Positions 15,077 to 23,759 of a stretch of 54,019 nucleotides of DNA are shown one piece after another. Every line of letters begins with the position of its first letter. The stretch's first letter is position 1. The DNA comes from Rhodobacteraceae bacterium HLUCCA08 (GTDB lineage Bacteria; Pseudomonadota; Alphaproteobacteria; Rhodobacterales; Rhodobacteraceae). The DNA lies in contig LJSF01000011.1 of assembly GCA_001314655.1 (NCBI GenBank), forward strand, positions 1 to 54,019. The letters run 5' to 3'. The notes under the pieces were generated by a model. It did not search any database and was not told the origin of the DNA. It saw nothing but the letters and a program-made list of their open reading frames with translations. Made by a program: the position numbers and the translations under genes.

Positions 15077-15781
15077 TTACAGATTGGCGGTCCGGTCCAG
15101 CCGGTCGTCGATCACCGCGCTGAGCCGGCGCAATTGCCCCTGGCCGGTGCCGGTGTCGCGGATCGCCGCCACCGCCTGGTCCAGATCGCGATCCTCGGTC
15201 AGCCGGGCGAGCGAGCCGAGGAACTGGGTCAGATAGGCCAGCGTGCCGTCGCGATGTGGATGGGTCAGCGCTGCGGCCGCCATGACAAGGTCGTCATGCA
15301 GGGCGATCCTGTCGGGCTGCACCGCATCCTCGGCGACCGCGCGCGGCCCGGCGGGGCGGCGTTCGGGCGTCAGGTGGTCCAGGATCGCGCGCTGGAATGC
15401 GGCCAGGCCGGCGATCGGCTTGTCCAGGAACCCGTCGGCCCCGGCCGCCATCGCCGCCTGTTCGCCGCCCGGATCGCCGGACATGCCCAGGATCACGTCG
15501 ACCCGCGGGCTGGCCCCGGCCAGGTCCTTGATCAGGTCGGCACCGGAGCCGTCGGGCAGGCCCAGGTCGACGATCACCGCCGAGGGGCGGTAGACGCCCA
15601 GGTGCCGGCGGGCATGGCTCAGCGTATCGGCCCGGCGGATCCGCGCGCCCGAGCGCAGGCACATCAGCCGCAGCGCCTCCGACGCGAAGCGGCTGTCCTC
15701 GACCACCAGAACGGTCAGGCCCAAAAGCGGGCGTTGCGCCGTGGGCGGGCGGCTGGCGATGAAATCCTCGAGCGTGTCCAT
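15077..15781 (-). CDS. Response regulator receiver protein with an unassigned C-terminal domain
   Basis: The product is 234 residues. The REC domain (about 20-140) has all key residues: acidic pocket E28/D29 (VLVVEDSRF), phosphoacceptor D72 (VIVDLGLPDGSG), S101 in GMSGDP and the switch Lys K121 (FLDKPI). The C-terminal 90 residues are helical (LTHPHRDGTLAYLTQFLGSL, AVAAIRDTGTGQGQLRRLSA) and have no recognisable DNA-binding or enzymatic motif. No histidine kinase gene is adjacent. It may work by protein-protein contact in phosphorelay or motility control; the partner is unknown. Confidence 0.85.
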   Translation of the reverse strand: MDTLEDFIASRPPTAQRPLLGLTVLVVEDSRFASEALRLMCLRSGARIRRADTLSHARRHLGVYRPSAVIVDLGLPDGSGADLIKDLAGASPRVDVILGMSGDPGGEQAAMAAGADGFLDKPIAGLAAFQRAILDHLTPERRPAGPRAVAEDAVQPDRIALHDDLVMAAAALTHPHRDGTLAYLTQFLGSLARLTEDRDLDQAVAAIRDTGTGQGQLRRLSAVIDDRLDRTANL

Positions 15782-15928
15782 GGCGGATCCCCCTTGATCG
15801 GTGAGTGGCGAGCGCGGTCAGTAGACCCGGTCAAGGTGAACGCCCGGTTAATGCCTGCGACGTCGGGGCGCTTGAATTTCGCGCCCCGCACGGGTCTAAG
15901 GGCCGCGAAGCCGGACGGAGCGCGACAG

Positions 15929-16333
15929 ATGATCGGACGATTGAACCACGTGGCCATTGCGGTGCCGGATCTGGAGGCCGCCGCGGCGCAATACCGCGAT
16001 GTGCTGGGCGCCGATGTGGGCCCGCCGCAGGACGAACCCGACCATGGCGTCACCGTGGTCTTCATCACCCTGCCCAACACCAAGATCGAGCTGCTGTATC
16101 CGCTGGGCGAGGCCAGCCCGATCCGCGGATTCCTCGACAAGAACCCTTCGGGCGGGATCCATCATGTCTGCTACGAGGTCGAGGATATCCTGGCCGCGCG
16201 CGACCGGCTGAAATCCGAAGGCGCCCGTGTTCTGGGCGACGGCGAGCCGAAGATCGGCGCCCATGGCAAGCCGGTTCTGTTCCTGCATCCCAAGGATTTC
16301 AACGGCTGCCTGGTGGAACTGGAACAGGTCTAG
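15929..16333 (+). CDS. mce: Methylmalonyl-CoA epimerase
   Basis: The 134-residue VOC/glyoxalase-fold enzyme has the metal-binding His in LNHVAIAVPDLE, a Glu in IELLYPLGEASPI, the second His in GGIHHVCYEV and a final Glu in NGCLVELEQ. It interconverts (S)- and (R)-methylmalonyl-CoA in propionyl-CoA catabolism, or in the ethylmalonyl-CoA pathway common in this family. A methylmalonyl-CoA mutase chaperone gene (meaB) lies 30 kb away in the same window. It is followed 38 bases later by a DUF1467 gene, a frequent neighbour in Rhodobacteraceae. Confidence 0.93.
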   Translation: MIGRLNHVAIAVPDLEAAAAQYRDVLGADVGPPQDEPDHGVTVVFITLPNTKIELLYPLGEASPIRGFLDKNPSGGIHHVCYEVEDILAARDRLKSEGARVLGDGEPKIGAHGKPVLFLHPKDFNGCLVELEQV

Positions 16334-16371
16334 GCGGCAAGCATTGGGGGACGGCCCCCGGAAAGGCGACA

Positions 16372-16659
16372 ATGGGCATCACATCGGCAATCGTGCTGTT
16401 CGCCGTGGTCTGGTTCATGGTGTTCTTCATCGTGCTGCCGCTGCGCCTGACCACGCAGGGCGAGGCCGGCGAGGTGGTGCCCGGCACCCATGCCAGCGCC
16501 CCGGCCGATCCGCAGCTGAAAAAGAAGGCGCGGATCACCACCCTGGTCGCCGTCGTCGTCTGGGCGGTGATCGCCGGGGTGATTCTGTCGGGCTGGATCA
16601 CCGTGCGCGACCTCGACTGGTTCGACCGGATGACCCCGCGCGCCGAACAGGCCGATTAA
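16372..16659 (+). CDS. DUF1467 family two-helix membrane protein
   Basis: The product is 95 residues. One hydrophobic segment opens the protein (IVLFAVVWFMVFFIVLPLRL) and a second follows at about 55-75 (ITTLVAVVVWAVIAGVILSG), with the conserved LPLRLTTQGE loop between them. The family is found next to methylmalonyl-CoA epimerase in alphaproteobacteria and its function is unknown. GGAAAGGCG precedes the ATG. Its stop overlaps the convergent EI24 gene's stop by 4 bases. Confidence 0.85.
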   Translation: MGITSAIVLFAVVWFMVFFIVLPLRLTTQGEAGEVVPGTHASAPADPQLKKKARITTLVAVVVWAVIAGVILSGWITVRDLDWFDRMTPRAEQAD

Positions 16660-17342
16660 CGCCAGACCCGGTGGAACAGATGGGTGAAGGTCGCGGCCCC
16701 GATCACCGGGATCGCCAGGTTCACCAGCGGCAGCGTCAGCATGGTGCACATGACCGCGCCGGCGATCCAGATCTCGGGCAGGTTGCGCGCCAGCAGTGCC
16801 CGCGCCTGGGCCCGGGGCACCCGGCGCGCGGCGGCCAGGGTGAAATATTCCCGCCCCAGCAGGAACCCGTTCAGCCCGTAGAACACGATCGGCGCCAGGA
16901 AAGGCACTGCCGCATAGGCGAAAAAGGCCAGGATATTGGCCCCCGCCAGCAGGCCGAAGAAGGCAGCGGTATCCTGCAACCCGACCCAGAAGCCGACATG
17001 GGGCACCGGGGGCAGGTCGGCGTAGTGCCGGTCCTCGACCGCGGCCGCGACATCGTCGAGAAAGAGCGAGGTGATGAAACTGGCCACCGGCACCATCAGG
17101 AAGGTCGACAGGAACAGCATCAGCACCAGAGAGCCGATCCCCAGCAGGTCCCCGACCCAGGACACCGGCCCGACCATCGGCAGCTCCAGCCTGCCGGGCA
17201 GCGAGGCGTCGATCAGCCACAAGAGCCCGGCATAGGCGGCCAGCAACAGCGCCAGGCTCAACCCCATGCCGAGCCACAGCACCCGGGCAAAGCGCGGATC
17301 GGACAATTGCCCCAGCGCGCGGGCGAAATCGAAGGCGATCAC
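16656..17342 (-). CDS. EI24/CysZ-like integral membrane protein
   Basis: The 228-residue protein has about four long hydrophobic segments (VLWLGMGLSLALLLAAYAGL, IGSLVLMLFLSTFLMVPVAS, ANILAFFAYAAVPFLAPIVF, AVMCTMLTLPLVNLAIPVIG) and the conserved EI24 block GLNGFLLGREYFTLAAARR. CysZ members move sulfate; in Rhodobacteraceae this gene is not tied to sulfur genes, so the substrate is left open. Its ATG overlaps the nitroreductase stop by 4 bases, giving a two-gene operon. Confidence 0.82.
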   Translation of the reverse strand: MIAFDFARALGQLSDPRFARVLWLGMGLSLALLLAAYAGLLWLIDASLPGRLELPMVGPVSWVGDLLGIGSLVLMLFLSTFLMVPVASFITSLFLDDVAAAVEDRHYADLPPVPHVGFWVGLQDTAAFFGLLAGANILAFFAYAAVPFLAPIVFYGLNGFLLGREYFTLAAARRVPRAQARALLARNLPEIWIAGAVMCTMLTLPLVNLAIPVIGAATFTHLFHRVWR

Positions 17343-17914
17343 GGCCGCCAGTCGGTGATCGCGGCCAGGTCCGGGCGGGGCCGCTCGGGCGGGGCGCTGG
17401 TTTCGGTGCCGATATGGATCAGCCCGGCGATCCGTTCCTGCGGCGCCAGGCCCAGCCGGGTTTCGACAAAGACCCGGTCATGCGCGGCCCAGCCCGACAG
17501 CCAGTTGGCGCCCCAACCCGCCGCCAGCGCGGCATTCAGCAGCGCCAGGCAGACCGCGCCGGCGGAATAGGTCTGTTCGATCGCCGGGATCCTGTCGCTG
17601 TCGCTGGGGCTTTCGACCACGGCGACGGCCAGCCCGGCATCGGCGAATTGGGCCTGCATCTTGGCGATCTTCTCGGGCTCGATCCCCAGCTCGGCGCCGC
17701 GCGCCGGCACCGCCGCGGCCAGCCCGGCCAGCGTCTCGGGGCCCAGCACGATGAACCGCCACGGCTCCAGCTTGCCATGGTCCGGCGTGCGTGCGGCGGC
17801 GGTCAGAAGGGTGTCCAGCTCGGCCCGGCCGGGCACGGGGCCGGTCAGGGTCTTGGCCGGGCGCGACCGGCGGGTCAGCAGGAATTCGAGGGCGGCATCG
17901 TTGCGGGGCGGCAT
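17339..17914 (-). CDS. Nitroreductase-family (YdjA-like) flavoprotein
   Basis: The product is 191 residues. It has the family start LTRRSRPAKTLTGPVPGRAE, AAARTPDHGKLEPWRFIVLG (FMN-contact region), and GWGANWLSGWAAHDRVFVET with the C-terminal LIHIGT strand. Such short nitroreductases are FMN-dependent NAD(P)H oxidoreductases of broad or unknown substrate. GACACC lies before the ATG and the Shine-Dalgarno is weak. It is the first gene of the operon with the EI24 membrane protein. Confidence 0.85.
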   Translation of the reverse strand: MPPRNDAALEFLLTRRSRPAKTLTGPVPGRAELDTLLTAAARTPDHGKLEPWRFIVLGPETLAGLAAAVPARGAELGIEPEKIAKMQAQFADAGLAVAVVESPSDSDRIPAIEQTYSAGAVCLALLNAALAAGWGANWLSGWAAHDRVFVETRLGLAPQERIAGLIHIGTETSAPPERPRPDLAAITDWRP

Positions 17915-18063
17915 GGTGTCTCCGGGTGTCGTTCCGGGGAATACCTAAGCGGGCCGGTCGGGATTTGCCAGAGCGCAAGCGCCCGCTTCGTCGGGCCGGA
18001 AATATCCGCGGGGGTGAATTGGCCATCAGGCCAGGAGCGGGCCGACAGCCCCCTTTGCGCGGC

Positions 18064-19170
18064 TCAGACCCCCAAGGCCTGCGCCATGGCGTCGATCCGG
18101 GCCGCGACCATGGCGTCGTGATCGGCGCCGGGCTGGCGCCGGGCGAAGGTGTCGCCCAGCGGGTCGGGGGCGTCGATGCCGGACCCCGCCATCCGCGCCA
18201 GCACCGCATGGCCGCTGAACGGCACATAGACCTCGGAATAGCCGCCTTCATGGGCCATCATCAGCCGCCCGGCGCATAGGTCATCGGCCAGCGCCATCAC
18301 CCGGTCGGTCATCGCGGCGAAGGTTTCGGCGGTGGCCAGCATCCGCCCCAGCGGGTCGAGCGGCCCGGCATCATAGCCGCAGGCCACCACGATCACCTCG
18401 GGCGCATGGGCGCGGATCGCCGGCGCCACCAGCCGGTCCATCGCCATCAGGTAGCCCGCATGGCCCGTCCCCGGCGGCAGCGGGATGTTGAGATTGGCCC
18501 CCAGCCCGGCCCCGCTGCCGCGATCCTCGAAATCGCCGGTCTCCAGCGGGTAGTTCCGTTCCTGGTGGATCGAGATCGTCAGCACGTCCGGATCATCGGC
18601 AAAGATCGCCTCGGTCCCGTTGCCGTGATGCACGTCCCAGTCGAGCACCGCGACCCGGCGCGCCAACCCCTCGGCCCGGGCGGCGTGGATCGCCACGGCG
18701 ATGTTGTTGAACAGGCAGAAGCCGTTGGGAAAATCGGCGGTGCAATGATGCCCCGGCGGGCGCGACAGGGCATAGGCGTTGCGCAGATCGCCGCGCAGCA
18801 CGGCGCGCAGGGCGGCCACCGACAGGCCGGCGGACAGCGCCGCGATCTCGTAGCCGCCGGGGCCGAAGGGCGCGCGCAGGCCCAGCTCTCCGCCGCCCGC
18901 ATCCGAGGCCGCCTTGAAGGCATCGAGGTAGGTCGCGGGATGGACCCTGAGCAGGGCGTCGCGGGGGGCGGGGTCGGCGCTGGACATCTCCAGCGCGCGC
19001 GCCAGGCCGGTGACATCCAGGATATTGCGCAGCCGGCGCTTGGTTTCGGGGTTCTCCGGCAGCCCGCCGGCGGCCAGCGGCTGGACCAGCCCGCCCACGG
19101 GGGCGGTGCCGGCGTAATTGCCGCCCGAATGCCAGAAACAGCGCTCGTCCCAGAAAAACCCGGTGCTCAT
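18064..19170 (-). CDS. Class II histone-deacetylase-like amidohydrolase
   Basis: The 368-residue zinc-dependent deacetylase has catalytic features: LSRPPGHHCTADFPNGFCLF (His-His dyad), LDWDVHHGNGTEAIF (Asp and His zinc ligands), ISIHQERNYPLETG, CGYDAGPLDPLG (Asp ligand) and MAHEGGYSEVY. Bacterial members remove acetyl groups from polyamines, acetoin-like compounds or proteins. The frame is open far upstream, but the ATG at 19170 (MSTGFFWDERCFWHSGG) matches the family N terminus. Confidence 0.92.
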   Translation of the reverse strand: MSTGFFWDERCFWHSGGNYAGTAPVGGLVQPLAAGGLPENPETKRRLRNILDVTGLARALEMSSADPAPRDALLRVHPATYLDAFKAASDAGGGELGLRAPFGPGGYEIAALSAGLSVAALRAVLRGDLRNAYALSRPPGHHCTADFPNGFCLFNNIAVAIHAARAEGLARRVAVLDWDVHHGNGTEAIFADDPDVLTISIHQERNYPLETGDFEDRGSGAGLGANLNIPLPPGTGHAGYLMAMDRLVAPAIRAHAPEVIVVACGYDAGPLDPLGRMLATAETFAAMTDRVMALADDLCAGRLMMAHEGGYSEVYVPFSGHAVLARMAGSGIDAPDPLGDTFARRQPGADHDAMVAARIDAMAQALGV

Positions 19171-19285
19171 GGCCGCGACCCTGCCGCAAAGGCGCGGCGA
19201 GGGAAAGGGGGCAGGCGGCGCTGAACCCCGGCCCGGGGCGCAACGGCGATGGGCAGGGCCGGGCGGGTCGGCTAGAAAGGCCGCC

Positions 19286-19540
19286 ATGACCGACCTTTCC
19301 CACCTGGCCCGTCCCGGCGCGACGCTGTCGGTGCGGGTGACGCCCAAAGCCGCCCGCGACCGGATCGGGACCGAGGGCGGGACGATCCGCGTCCATGTCA
19401 CCACGGTTCCCGAGGGCGGCAAGGCCAATGCGGCGGTGACACGGCTTCTGGCCAAGGCCCTGGGCGTGCCGAAATCCCGGCTGACGCTGCTGCGCGGGGC
19501 GACGGCGCGGGACAAGCTGTTCCGGATCGACCCGGACTAG
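19286..19540 (+). CDS. DUF167/UPF0235 (YggU-like) protein
   Basis: The product is 84 residues. LSVRVTPKAARDRIG, VHVTTVPEGGKANAAVTRLL and GVPKSRLTLLRGATARDKLF are the diagnostic motifs (K/R-A-R, P-x-x-G-K-A-N, G-x-x-x-R-x-K). It is a conserved small fold without known function, often beside membrane YggT genes; that is not the case here. Its stop overlaps the convergent 79-residue gene by 4 bases. Confidence 0.88.
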   Translation: MTDLSHLARPGATLSVRVTPKAARDRIGTEGGTIRVHVTTVPEGGKANAAVTRLLAKALGVPKSRLTLLRGATARDKLFRIDPD

Positions 19541-19776
19541 CCCTCGACCTCGCGGAACCGATAGACCCCCTCGGGCAGGTCCAGCGCGGCGCCCAGTTCG
19601 TGCAGCTGGGCCATGGACAGGGTGATTTTCGACACCGTGTCGCTGCGCGGGTCGTATTGTTCGACGGTCACGCAATCCTCGAAGGCGGTGACGGTCACGT
19701 CCTCCTGCAACGGCGCGGGGCCCTCGTCGACCAGGGTGACGATGGTGGCGTCGAAATCGTGCTCGATGGTGAACAT
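19537..19776 (-). CDS. Conserved hypothetical acidic protein
   Basis: The 79-residue acidic protein from ATG 19776 begins MFTIEHDFDATIVTLVDEG and contains EDVTVTAFEDCVTVEQYDPR and a C-terminal LPEGVYRFRE. It looks like a small all-beta protein with a terminal helix. The frame stays open upstream, but that part is antisense to the M48 gene and not coding. No domain is recognised; its size and position next to DUF167 suggest a family-restricted gene. Confidence 0.65.
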   Translation of the reverse strand: MFTIEHDFDATIVTLVDEGPAPLQEDVTVTAFEDCVTVEQYDPRSDTVSKITLSMAQLHELGAALDLPEGVYRFREVEG

Positions 19777-19896
19777 GGGCGGCAGGCTAGGGCGCGTCGG
19801 GGGCCGGGGCAAGCCCGGATCACGGGATTGCCACTGGCGGGCGGCGCCCGGGGTGCTATCCTTGGCCGCACCCGTCTGCCCCGGTTCGAGACTCCG

Positions 19897-20640
19897 ATGA
19901 TCCAACGCCTCGTCGCCGCCCTTGCCCTGACGCTTGGCCTTGCCGCCTGCGATCCGGTCGTCGTCGCCCCGGCCGATCCGCTGCCGCCGCAGAAGGGGGG
20001 TGGCCCGGTGGCCGTCACGCCGGCGCTGGCCGGGCCGCAGCCGGACCGGTCCCAGGGGCGGGCCTTCGTCGCGGTGGTCGACCGGCTCGAACCCGTGGCC
20101 GAACGGGTCTGCCGGCAACAGGCGCCGCGGCTGAACTGCGATTTCCGGATCGTGATCGACGACACGCCCGGCGCGCCGCCCAATGCGTTCCAGACGGTCG
20201 ACCGGACCGGCCGGCCGGTGATCGTCTTTACCCCGGCGCTGATCGCCCTGACCCGCAACCCCGACGAGATCGCCTTTGTCATGGCCCATGAGGCGGCCCA
20301 TCACATCGAGGATCACCTGAGCCAGCAACAGCGCAACGCGACCCTGGGGGCGATCGTCTTTGGCCAGCTTGCCGGGGCGACCGGGGCCGGGCAGGACGGT
20401 ATCCGCGACGCCCAGCAACTGGGCGCGGCGGTGGGCCTGCGCAGCTACAGTCAGGAGTTCGAGCTGGAGGCCGACCGGCTGGGCACGATCATCACCGCCC
20501 GGGCCGGCTACGACCCGCTGGTGGGGGCCGATTTCTTTTTCCGGCTGCCGGACCCGGCCAGCCGCTTTCTGTCGACCCATCCGCCCAATGCCGAACGCTA
20601 TGCCGCGGTGCGCCGCGTCGCCGCCGAACTGGGCTATTGA
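19897..20640 (+). CDS. M48-family metalloprotease lipoprotein
   Basis: The product is 247 residues. A lipoprotein signal peptide (MIQRLVAALALTLGLAAC) predicts lipidation at Cys-18. The peptidase domain has the zinc-binding FVMAHEAAHHIEDH (HExxH) and the third-ligand helix EFELEADRLGTIIT; SRFLSTHPPNAERYAAVRR matches the conserved C-terminal part. BepA/LoiP-type M48 enzymes act in the periplasm on outer-membrane protein quality control. The gene is single, divergent from the acidic small protein and convergent with haemolysin III. Confidence 0.9.
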   Translation: MIQRLVAALALTLGLAACDPVVVAPADPLPPQKGGGPVAVTPALAGPQPDRSQGRAFVAVVDRLEPVAERVCRQQAPRLNCDFRIVIDDTPGAPPNAFQTVDRTGRPVIVFTPALIALTRNPDEIAFVMAHEAAHHIEDHLSQQQRNATLGAIVFGQLAGATGAGQDGIRDAQQLGAAVGLRSYSQEFELEADRLGTIITARAGYDPLVGADFFFRLPDPASRFLSTHPPNAERYAAVRRVAAELGY

Positions 20641-20649
20641 GCGCGCCGG

Positions 20650-21303
20650 TCAGGTGACCGACAGCGTGCCCATGGCGATGGCGGCAAAGAAACAGCTGGA
20701 GGCGGCCAGCACGAAGAGGTGCCAGATCGCGTTCTGATAGCGCAGCCCCTTCCAGGAAAAGAACACCACGCCCAGCGTATACAGCAGCCCGCCGACCAGG
20801 ATCAGCACCAGCGCGGCGACCGGCAGGATCGGCACCAGTTTCCAGATCACCGCCAGGCTGAGCCAGCCCAGCACCAGATAGAGGATCGGGGCCCATTTGC
20901 CCGGCCGGGCCCAGAACAGCAGCTTGGCCACCGCGCCGGCCGCCGCCAGCACCCAGACCAGGGTCAGAATGCCATAGGCGAAGGCCGATCCGATCAGCAC
21001 CATCAGCGGCGTATAGGTGCCCGCGATCTTGAAATAGATCGCCGCATGGTCGATCCGGCGAAAGATCGGCAGGGTCCGGCCCCAGGGCGTCATGTGATAC
21101 AGCGCCGAGGCCAGCAAGGAAAAGACCAGCGCCGCGGCATAGACCGATACCCCGACGATGCGTCCGCCATCGCCGGTGCCCATTGCCCAGATCAGCAGCA
21201 GCACCGACATGATCGTCGCCGCGGCCAGGCCGATCGCATGGACCACGCCGTCGGCGATGGTCTCGGCCCGGCTATAGGCGGGGTATGGGTCGCAATGGGT
21301 CAT
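20650..21303 (-). CDS. Haemolysin III (PAQR/Hly-III) family membrane protein
   Basis: The product is 217 residues with seven hydrophobic segments. Conserved family residues are visible: AETIADGVVHAIGL near the N terminus, SALYHMTPW in the second loop, FRRIDHAAIYFKIAGTYTPL (the HxxxY-type site) and the C-terminal YQNAIWHLFVLAASSCFFAA with the metal-ligand His. The family has a zinc-site fold related to adiponectin receptors, and haemolytic activity is not a safe inference. The gene is single. Confidence 0.9.
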   Translation of the reverse strand: MTHCDPYPAYSRAETIADGVVHAIGLAAATIMSVLLLIWAMGTGDGGRIVGVSVYAAALVFSLLASALYHMTPWGRTLPIFRRIDHAAIYFKIAGTYTPLMVLIGSAFAYGILTLVWVLAAAGAVAKLLFWARPGKWAPILYLVLGWLSLAVIWKLVPILPVAALVLILVGGLLYTLGVVFFSWKGLRYQNAIWHLFVLAASSCFFAAIAMGTLSVT

Positions 21304-21365
21304 GATCCCAGTCTAGGCGCAGACCGTGAAGAATAGGTGGTTTCGTTGCGTCACGATCGGGTGAC

Positions 21366-22208
21366 CTAGGGTTCGGTCCGCCAGGCCCCGTCGCGCCAGA
21401 ACAGCAGGTCTTCGGACAGCGGATAGGCGCCGTTGGCCAGGGCGTCGTCGCGGATCCTGCGCAGGCTGTCGAGCGCGACCGGATCCGTTGCATCGGCGAT
21501 CACCAGCATATCGCGGGCGGGCGCGATGACCGCCAGGTCGATCTCCAGCATCGCTTCCAGCTGTGGCCAGAAATCCGGGCGCAGCAGGAAGGACGCCTCG
21601 TAGAAGCCGTCCAGCACCAGCATGTGGACCGGCGGGGTGGAATGCAGCTGCACGGTCGCGCCGTAGCGGTCGAAATTGATGAAGGCGATGTCGGTCATGT
21701 CGGCGCGCGACAGGCCGGCCGCGTCAAGGTCGTTGCCGGTCAGATAGGCGACATGGCTGGGATGGTCGACCACATACATCACCACCATGTCGCCGACGAA
21801 CGGATCCGACAGCGGCGGCATGTCCATCCCCGGCGGCAGGCCCAGGTCGCGGTGGCGCACCACCGGCAGGATGCGGTCGACCGGCAGAGGCTCTGCCTCG
21901 GGGGCGGTCTGCGGCGTCAGCATGGCGGCGATGAAATTGTCCAGCATCGCCTGGCGTTCGGCATCCGAACCGGCCGTCTGCAACGCCCGGTGGATGTTGT
22001 CGGGATAGACGACCATGCCGCCGCCGGTCCCCGGCGCGGTCGAGATGCTTTGGTCAGCGCGGTCGATCCGGGCGGCGTCGAACCCGGCCTCCCGGATCGC
22101 GGCATGCAGCAGGTCGAGCGTGTCGTCGACCGTCTCGGGGCGCGGGGTGTCGGCCGCGGCGGCCAGGGCGGTCAGGGACAGGGCAAGGGCGGCGAACAGA
22201 AGACGCAT
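21366..22208 (-). CDS. DUF1444-like secreted protein
   Basis: The product is 280 residues. The signal peptide MRLLFAALALSLTALAAAAD predicts export. The mature part contains VVRHRDLGLPPGMDMPPLSD, DMVVMYVVDHPSHVAYLTGN, FINFDRYGATVQLHSTPPVH and YEASFLLRPDFWPQLEAMLE, which follow the DUF1444 layout (two half-repeats). The function is unknown. The frame is open a little further upstream but the signal sequence fixes the ATG at 22208. Confidence 0.72.
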   Translation of the reverse strand: MRLLFAALALSLTALAAAADTPRPETVDDTLDLLHAAIREAGFDAARIDRADQSISTAPGTGGGMVVYPDNIHRALQTAGSDAERQAMLDNFIAAMLTPQTAPEAEPLPVDRILPVVRHRDLGLPPGMDMPPLSDPFVGDMVVMYVVDHPSHVAYLTGNDLDAAGLSRADMTDIAFINFDRYGATVQLHSTPPVHMLVLDGFYEASFLLRPDFWPQLEAMLEIDLAVIAPARDMLVIADATDPVALDSLRRIRDDALANGAYPLSEDLLFWRDGAWRTEP

Positions 22209-22332
22209 GGGCAGGCACCGGGATCGGGAATTGGTTGGGCGCACGATAGCCTGCACTTGATCTGGCACAAGGCCGGATCGGTGCGGGGCTGCGATACTGA
22301 CGGTCGCATCGATTCAACCAGGGGAGGGCGTC

Positions 22333-22602
22333 ATGCAACCGATGGGCGATACCCGCCGGCATTTCTTTCTGACCCTCGGCACCGCCGAGGCCAGCGGCCT
22401 TGACCTGGGGCTTGCCCTGCGCGAGGGCCGGATCACCGAGACCGGCTATGCGCGGCTCATCACGTGCTGCCGGCGCTGCGACCAGGCCGACCGCTGCACG
22501 GCGGCGCTTGCCAAGGGCGTGCGGCGGATGGCGCCTCCGGACTATTGCCTGAACCGGGATCTGCTGGCGCAGTTGCAGATGCCGCAGGCGGCGATCGCCT
22601 GA
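22333..22602 (+). CDS. DUF6455 family protein (copy 1)
   Basis: The 89-residue protein has the family pattern of a helical N terminus (ASGLDLGLALREGRITETGY) and a Cys cluster CCRRCDQADRCTAALAKG, followed by PPDYCLNRDLL. The cysteines (C-C-x-x-C, C, C) could bind a metal or an Fe-S cluster, but this is untested inference. A second member lies on the other side of ppk2. GGGGAGGG precedes the ATG. Confidence 0.75.
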   Translation: MQPMGDTRRHFFLTLGTAEASGLDLGLALREGRITETGYARLITCCRRCDQADRCTAALAKGVRRMAPPDYCLNRDLLAQLQMPQAAIA

Positions 22603-22628
22603 CGCCCGTCACAGCGCGCCCGGGGTGA

Positions 22629-22659
22629 CCGCGGCCGGCGCTTCGGGCGCCGGCCGCGG
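22629..22659. terminator. 13-bp GC hairpin between convergent DUF6455 and ppk2
   Basis: CCGCGGCCGGCGC (22629-22641) and GCGCCGGCCGCGG (22647-22659) form a perfect 13-bp stem around TTCGG. It sits in the 66-base gap between two convergent genes, so it can serve both as a bidirectional terminator. There is no long T tract. Confidence 0.7.
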
Positions 22660-22668
22660 CCCAAGGGG

Positions 22669-23613
22669 TCAATCCCGGACGTAGCGCGTATCGGGATGCA
22701 GCGATTTGCCCAGGATGTGATCGGTTTCGTGCAGCACCTTCTGGGCGGTGCCGACGATCATCGGATCGGGTGTCTGGGCGATGGTCGTATCCTTGCCGGG
22801 ATAATCCAGCGTCGACAGGAAATGGCGCATGCAGTTGATCCGCGCGCGTTTCTTGTCGTTCGACTTGACCACGGTCCAGGGCGCATCGGCGGTGTGGGTG
22901 TAAAAGAACATCGCCTCTTTCGCCTCGGTGTAATCGTCCCACTTGTCGAGGCTGGCCTTGTCGATCGGCGACAGTTTCCACTGCTTGAGCGGGTCGGTTT
23001 CGCGCGCTTCGAAGCGGCGGCGTTGTTCGTCCCGGGTGACCGAGAACCAGTATTTGTAAAGCCGGATGCCCGAATTCACCAGCATCCGCTCCAGTTCCGG
23101 GGTCTGGCGCATGAATTCGAGGTATTCCCAGGGCTCGCAGAACCCCATCACCCGCTCGACCCCTGCGCGGTTGTACCAGGACCGGTCGTAGAACACCATT
23201 TCACCCACCGTGGGCAATTCCTGCAGGTAGCGCTGGAAATACCACTGGCCCTTTTCCTCCCAGGTGGGCTTGTTCAGGGCCACCACGCGGGCCTGGCGGG
23301 GGTTCAGGTGCTCGGTGAACCGCTTGATCGTGCCGCCCTTGCCGGCGGCATCGCGGCCTTCGAAGAGGATGACGAATTTCTGCCCGGTCTCCTGTGCCCA
23401 GAGCTGCACCTTGAGAAGCTCGGCCTGCAGCTTGGCCTTTTCCGCCTCGTAGGGGCGGCGGGCCAGTTTGGGCGGCATGGCGGGCGCGCGCCGGCGGCGC
23501 GTCTTGCGCGGGGCGGGCGTTGCGGCGGGCGTGGCCGGGACGCTTGCGGCGGTGTCCGGCGCACCGGCAGCGGCCGCGCCGCTTTCGGCGGCGGGGGCAG
23601 TGTCTTGCGTCAT
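22669..23613 (-). CDS. ppk2: Polyphosphate kinase 2 (PPK2)
   Basis: The product is 314 residues. The PPK2 core (about 75-305) has Walker A FEGRDAAGKGGTIKRFTEHL, the lid/Walker B region VFYDRSWYNRAGVERVMGFC, and WKLSPIDKASLDKWDDYTEA with FFYTHTADAPWTVVKSNDKK. The enzyme moves phosphate between polyphosphate and nucleoside di- or monophosphates. The first 60 residues are an Ala/Pro-rich, then Arg-rich tail (KTRRRR) unlike the conserved core. The ATG at 23613 is chosen for its AAAGGA upstream; an in-frame start 8 codons earlier is possible. Confidence 0.93.
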   Translation of the reverse strand: MTQDTAPAAESGAAAAGAPDTAASVPATPAATPAPRKTRRRRAPAMPPKLARRPYEAEKAKLQAELLKVQLWAQETGQKFVILFEGRDAAGKGGTIKRFTEHLNPRQARVVALNKPTWEEKGQWYFQRYLQELPTVGEMVFYDRSWYNRAGVERVMGFCEPWEYLEFMRQTPELERMLVNSGIRLYKYWFSVTRDEQRRRFEARETDPLKQWKLSPIDKASLDKWDDYTEAKEAMFFYTHTADAPWTVVKSNDKKRARINCMRHFLSTLDYPGKDTTIAQTPDPMIVGTAQKVLHETDHILGKSLHPDTRYVRD

Positions 23614-23759
23614 ACTCTCTGTCCTTTTCGTTACCATGCGCCGCCAAACCTAGCGAAATCCGTCACGTTTCACCTTGACCTGCCTCAATCCGCGCCTTGA
23701 TGCAGGTCAATGTGCGCCCGGCCGGTCCGGGCAAGGATGGGGCGACCACCAATGGAGGG

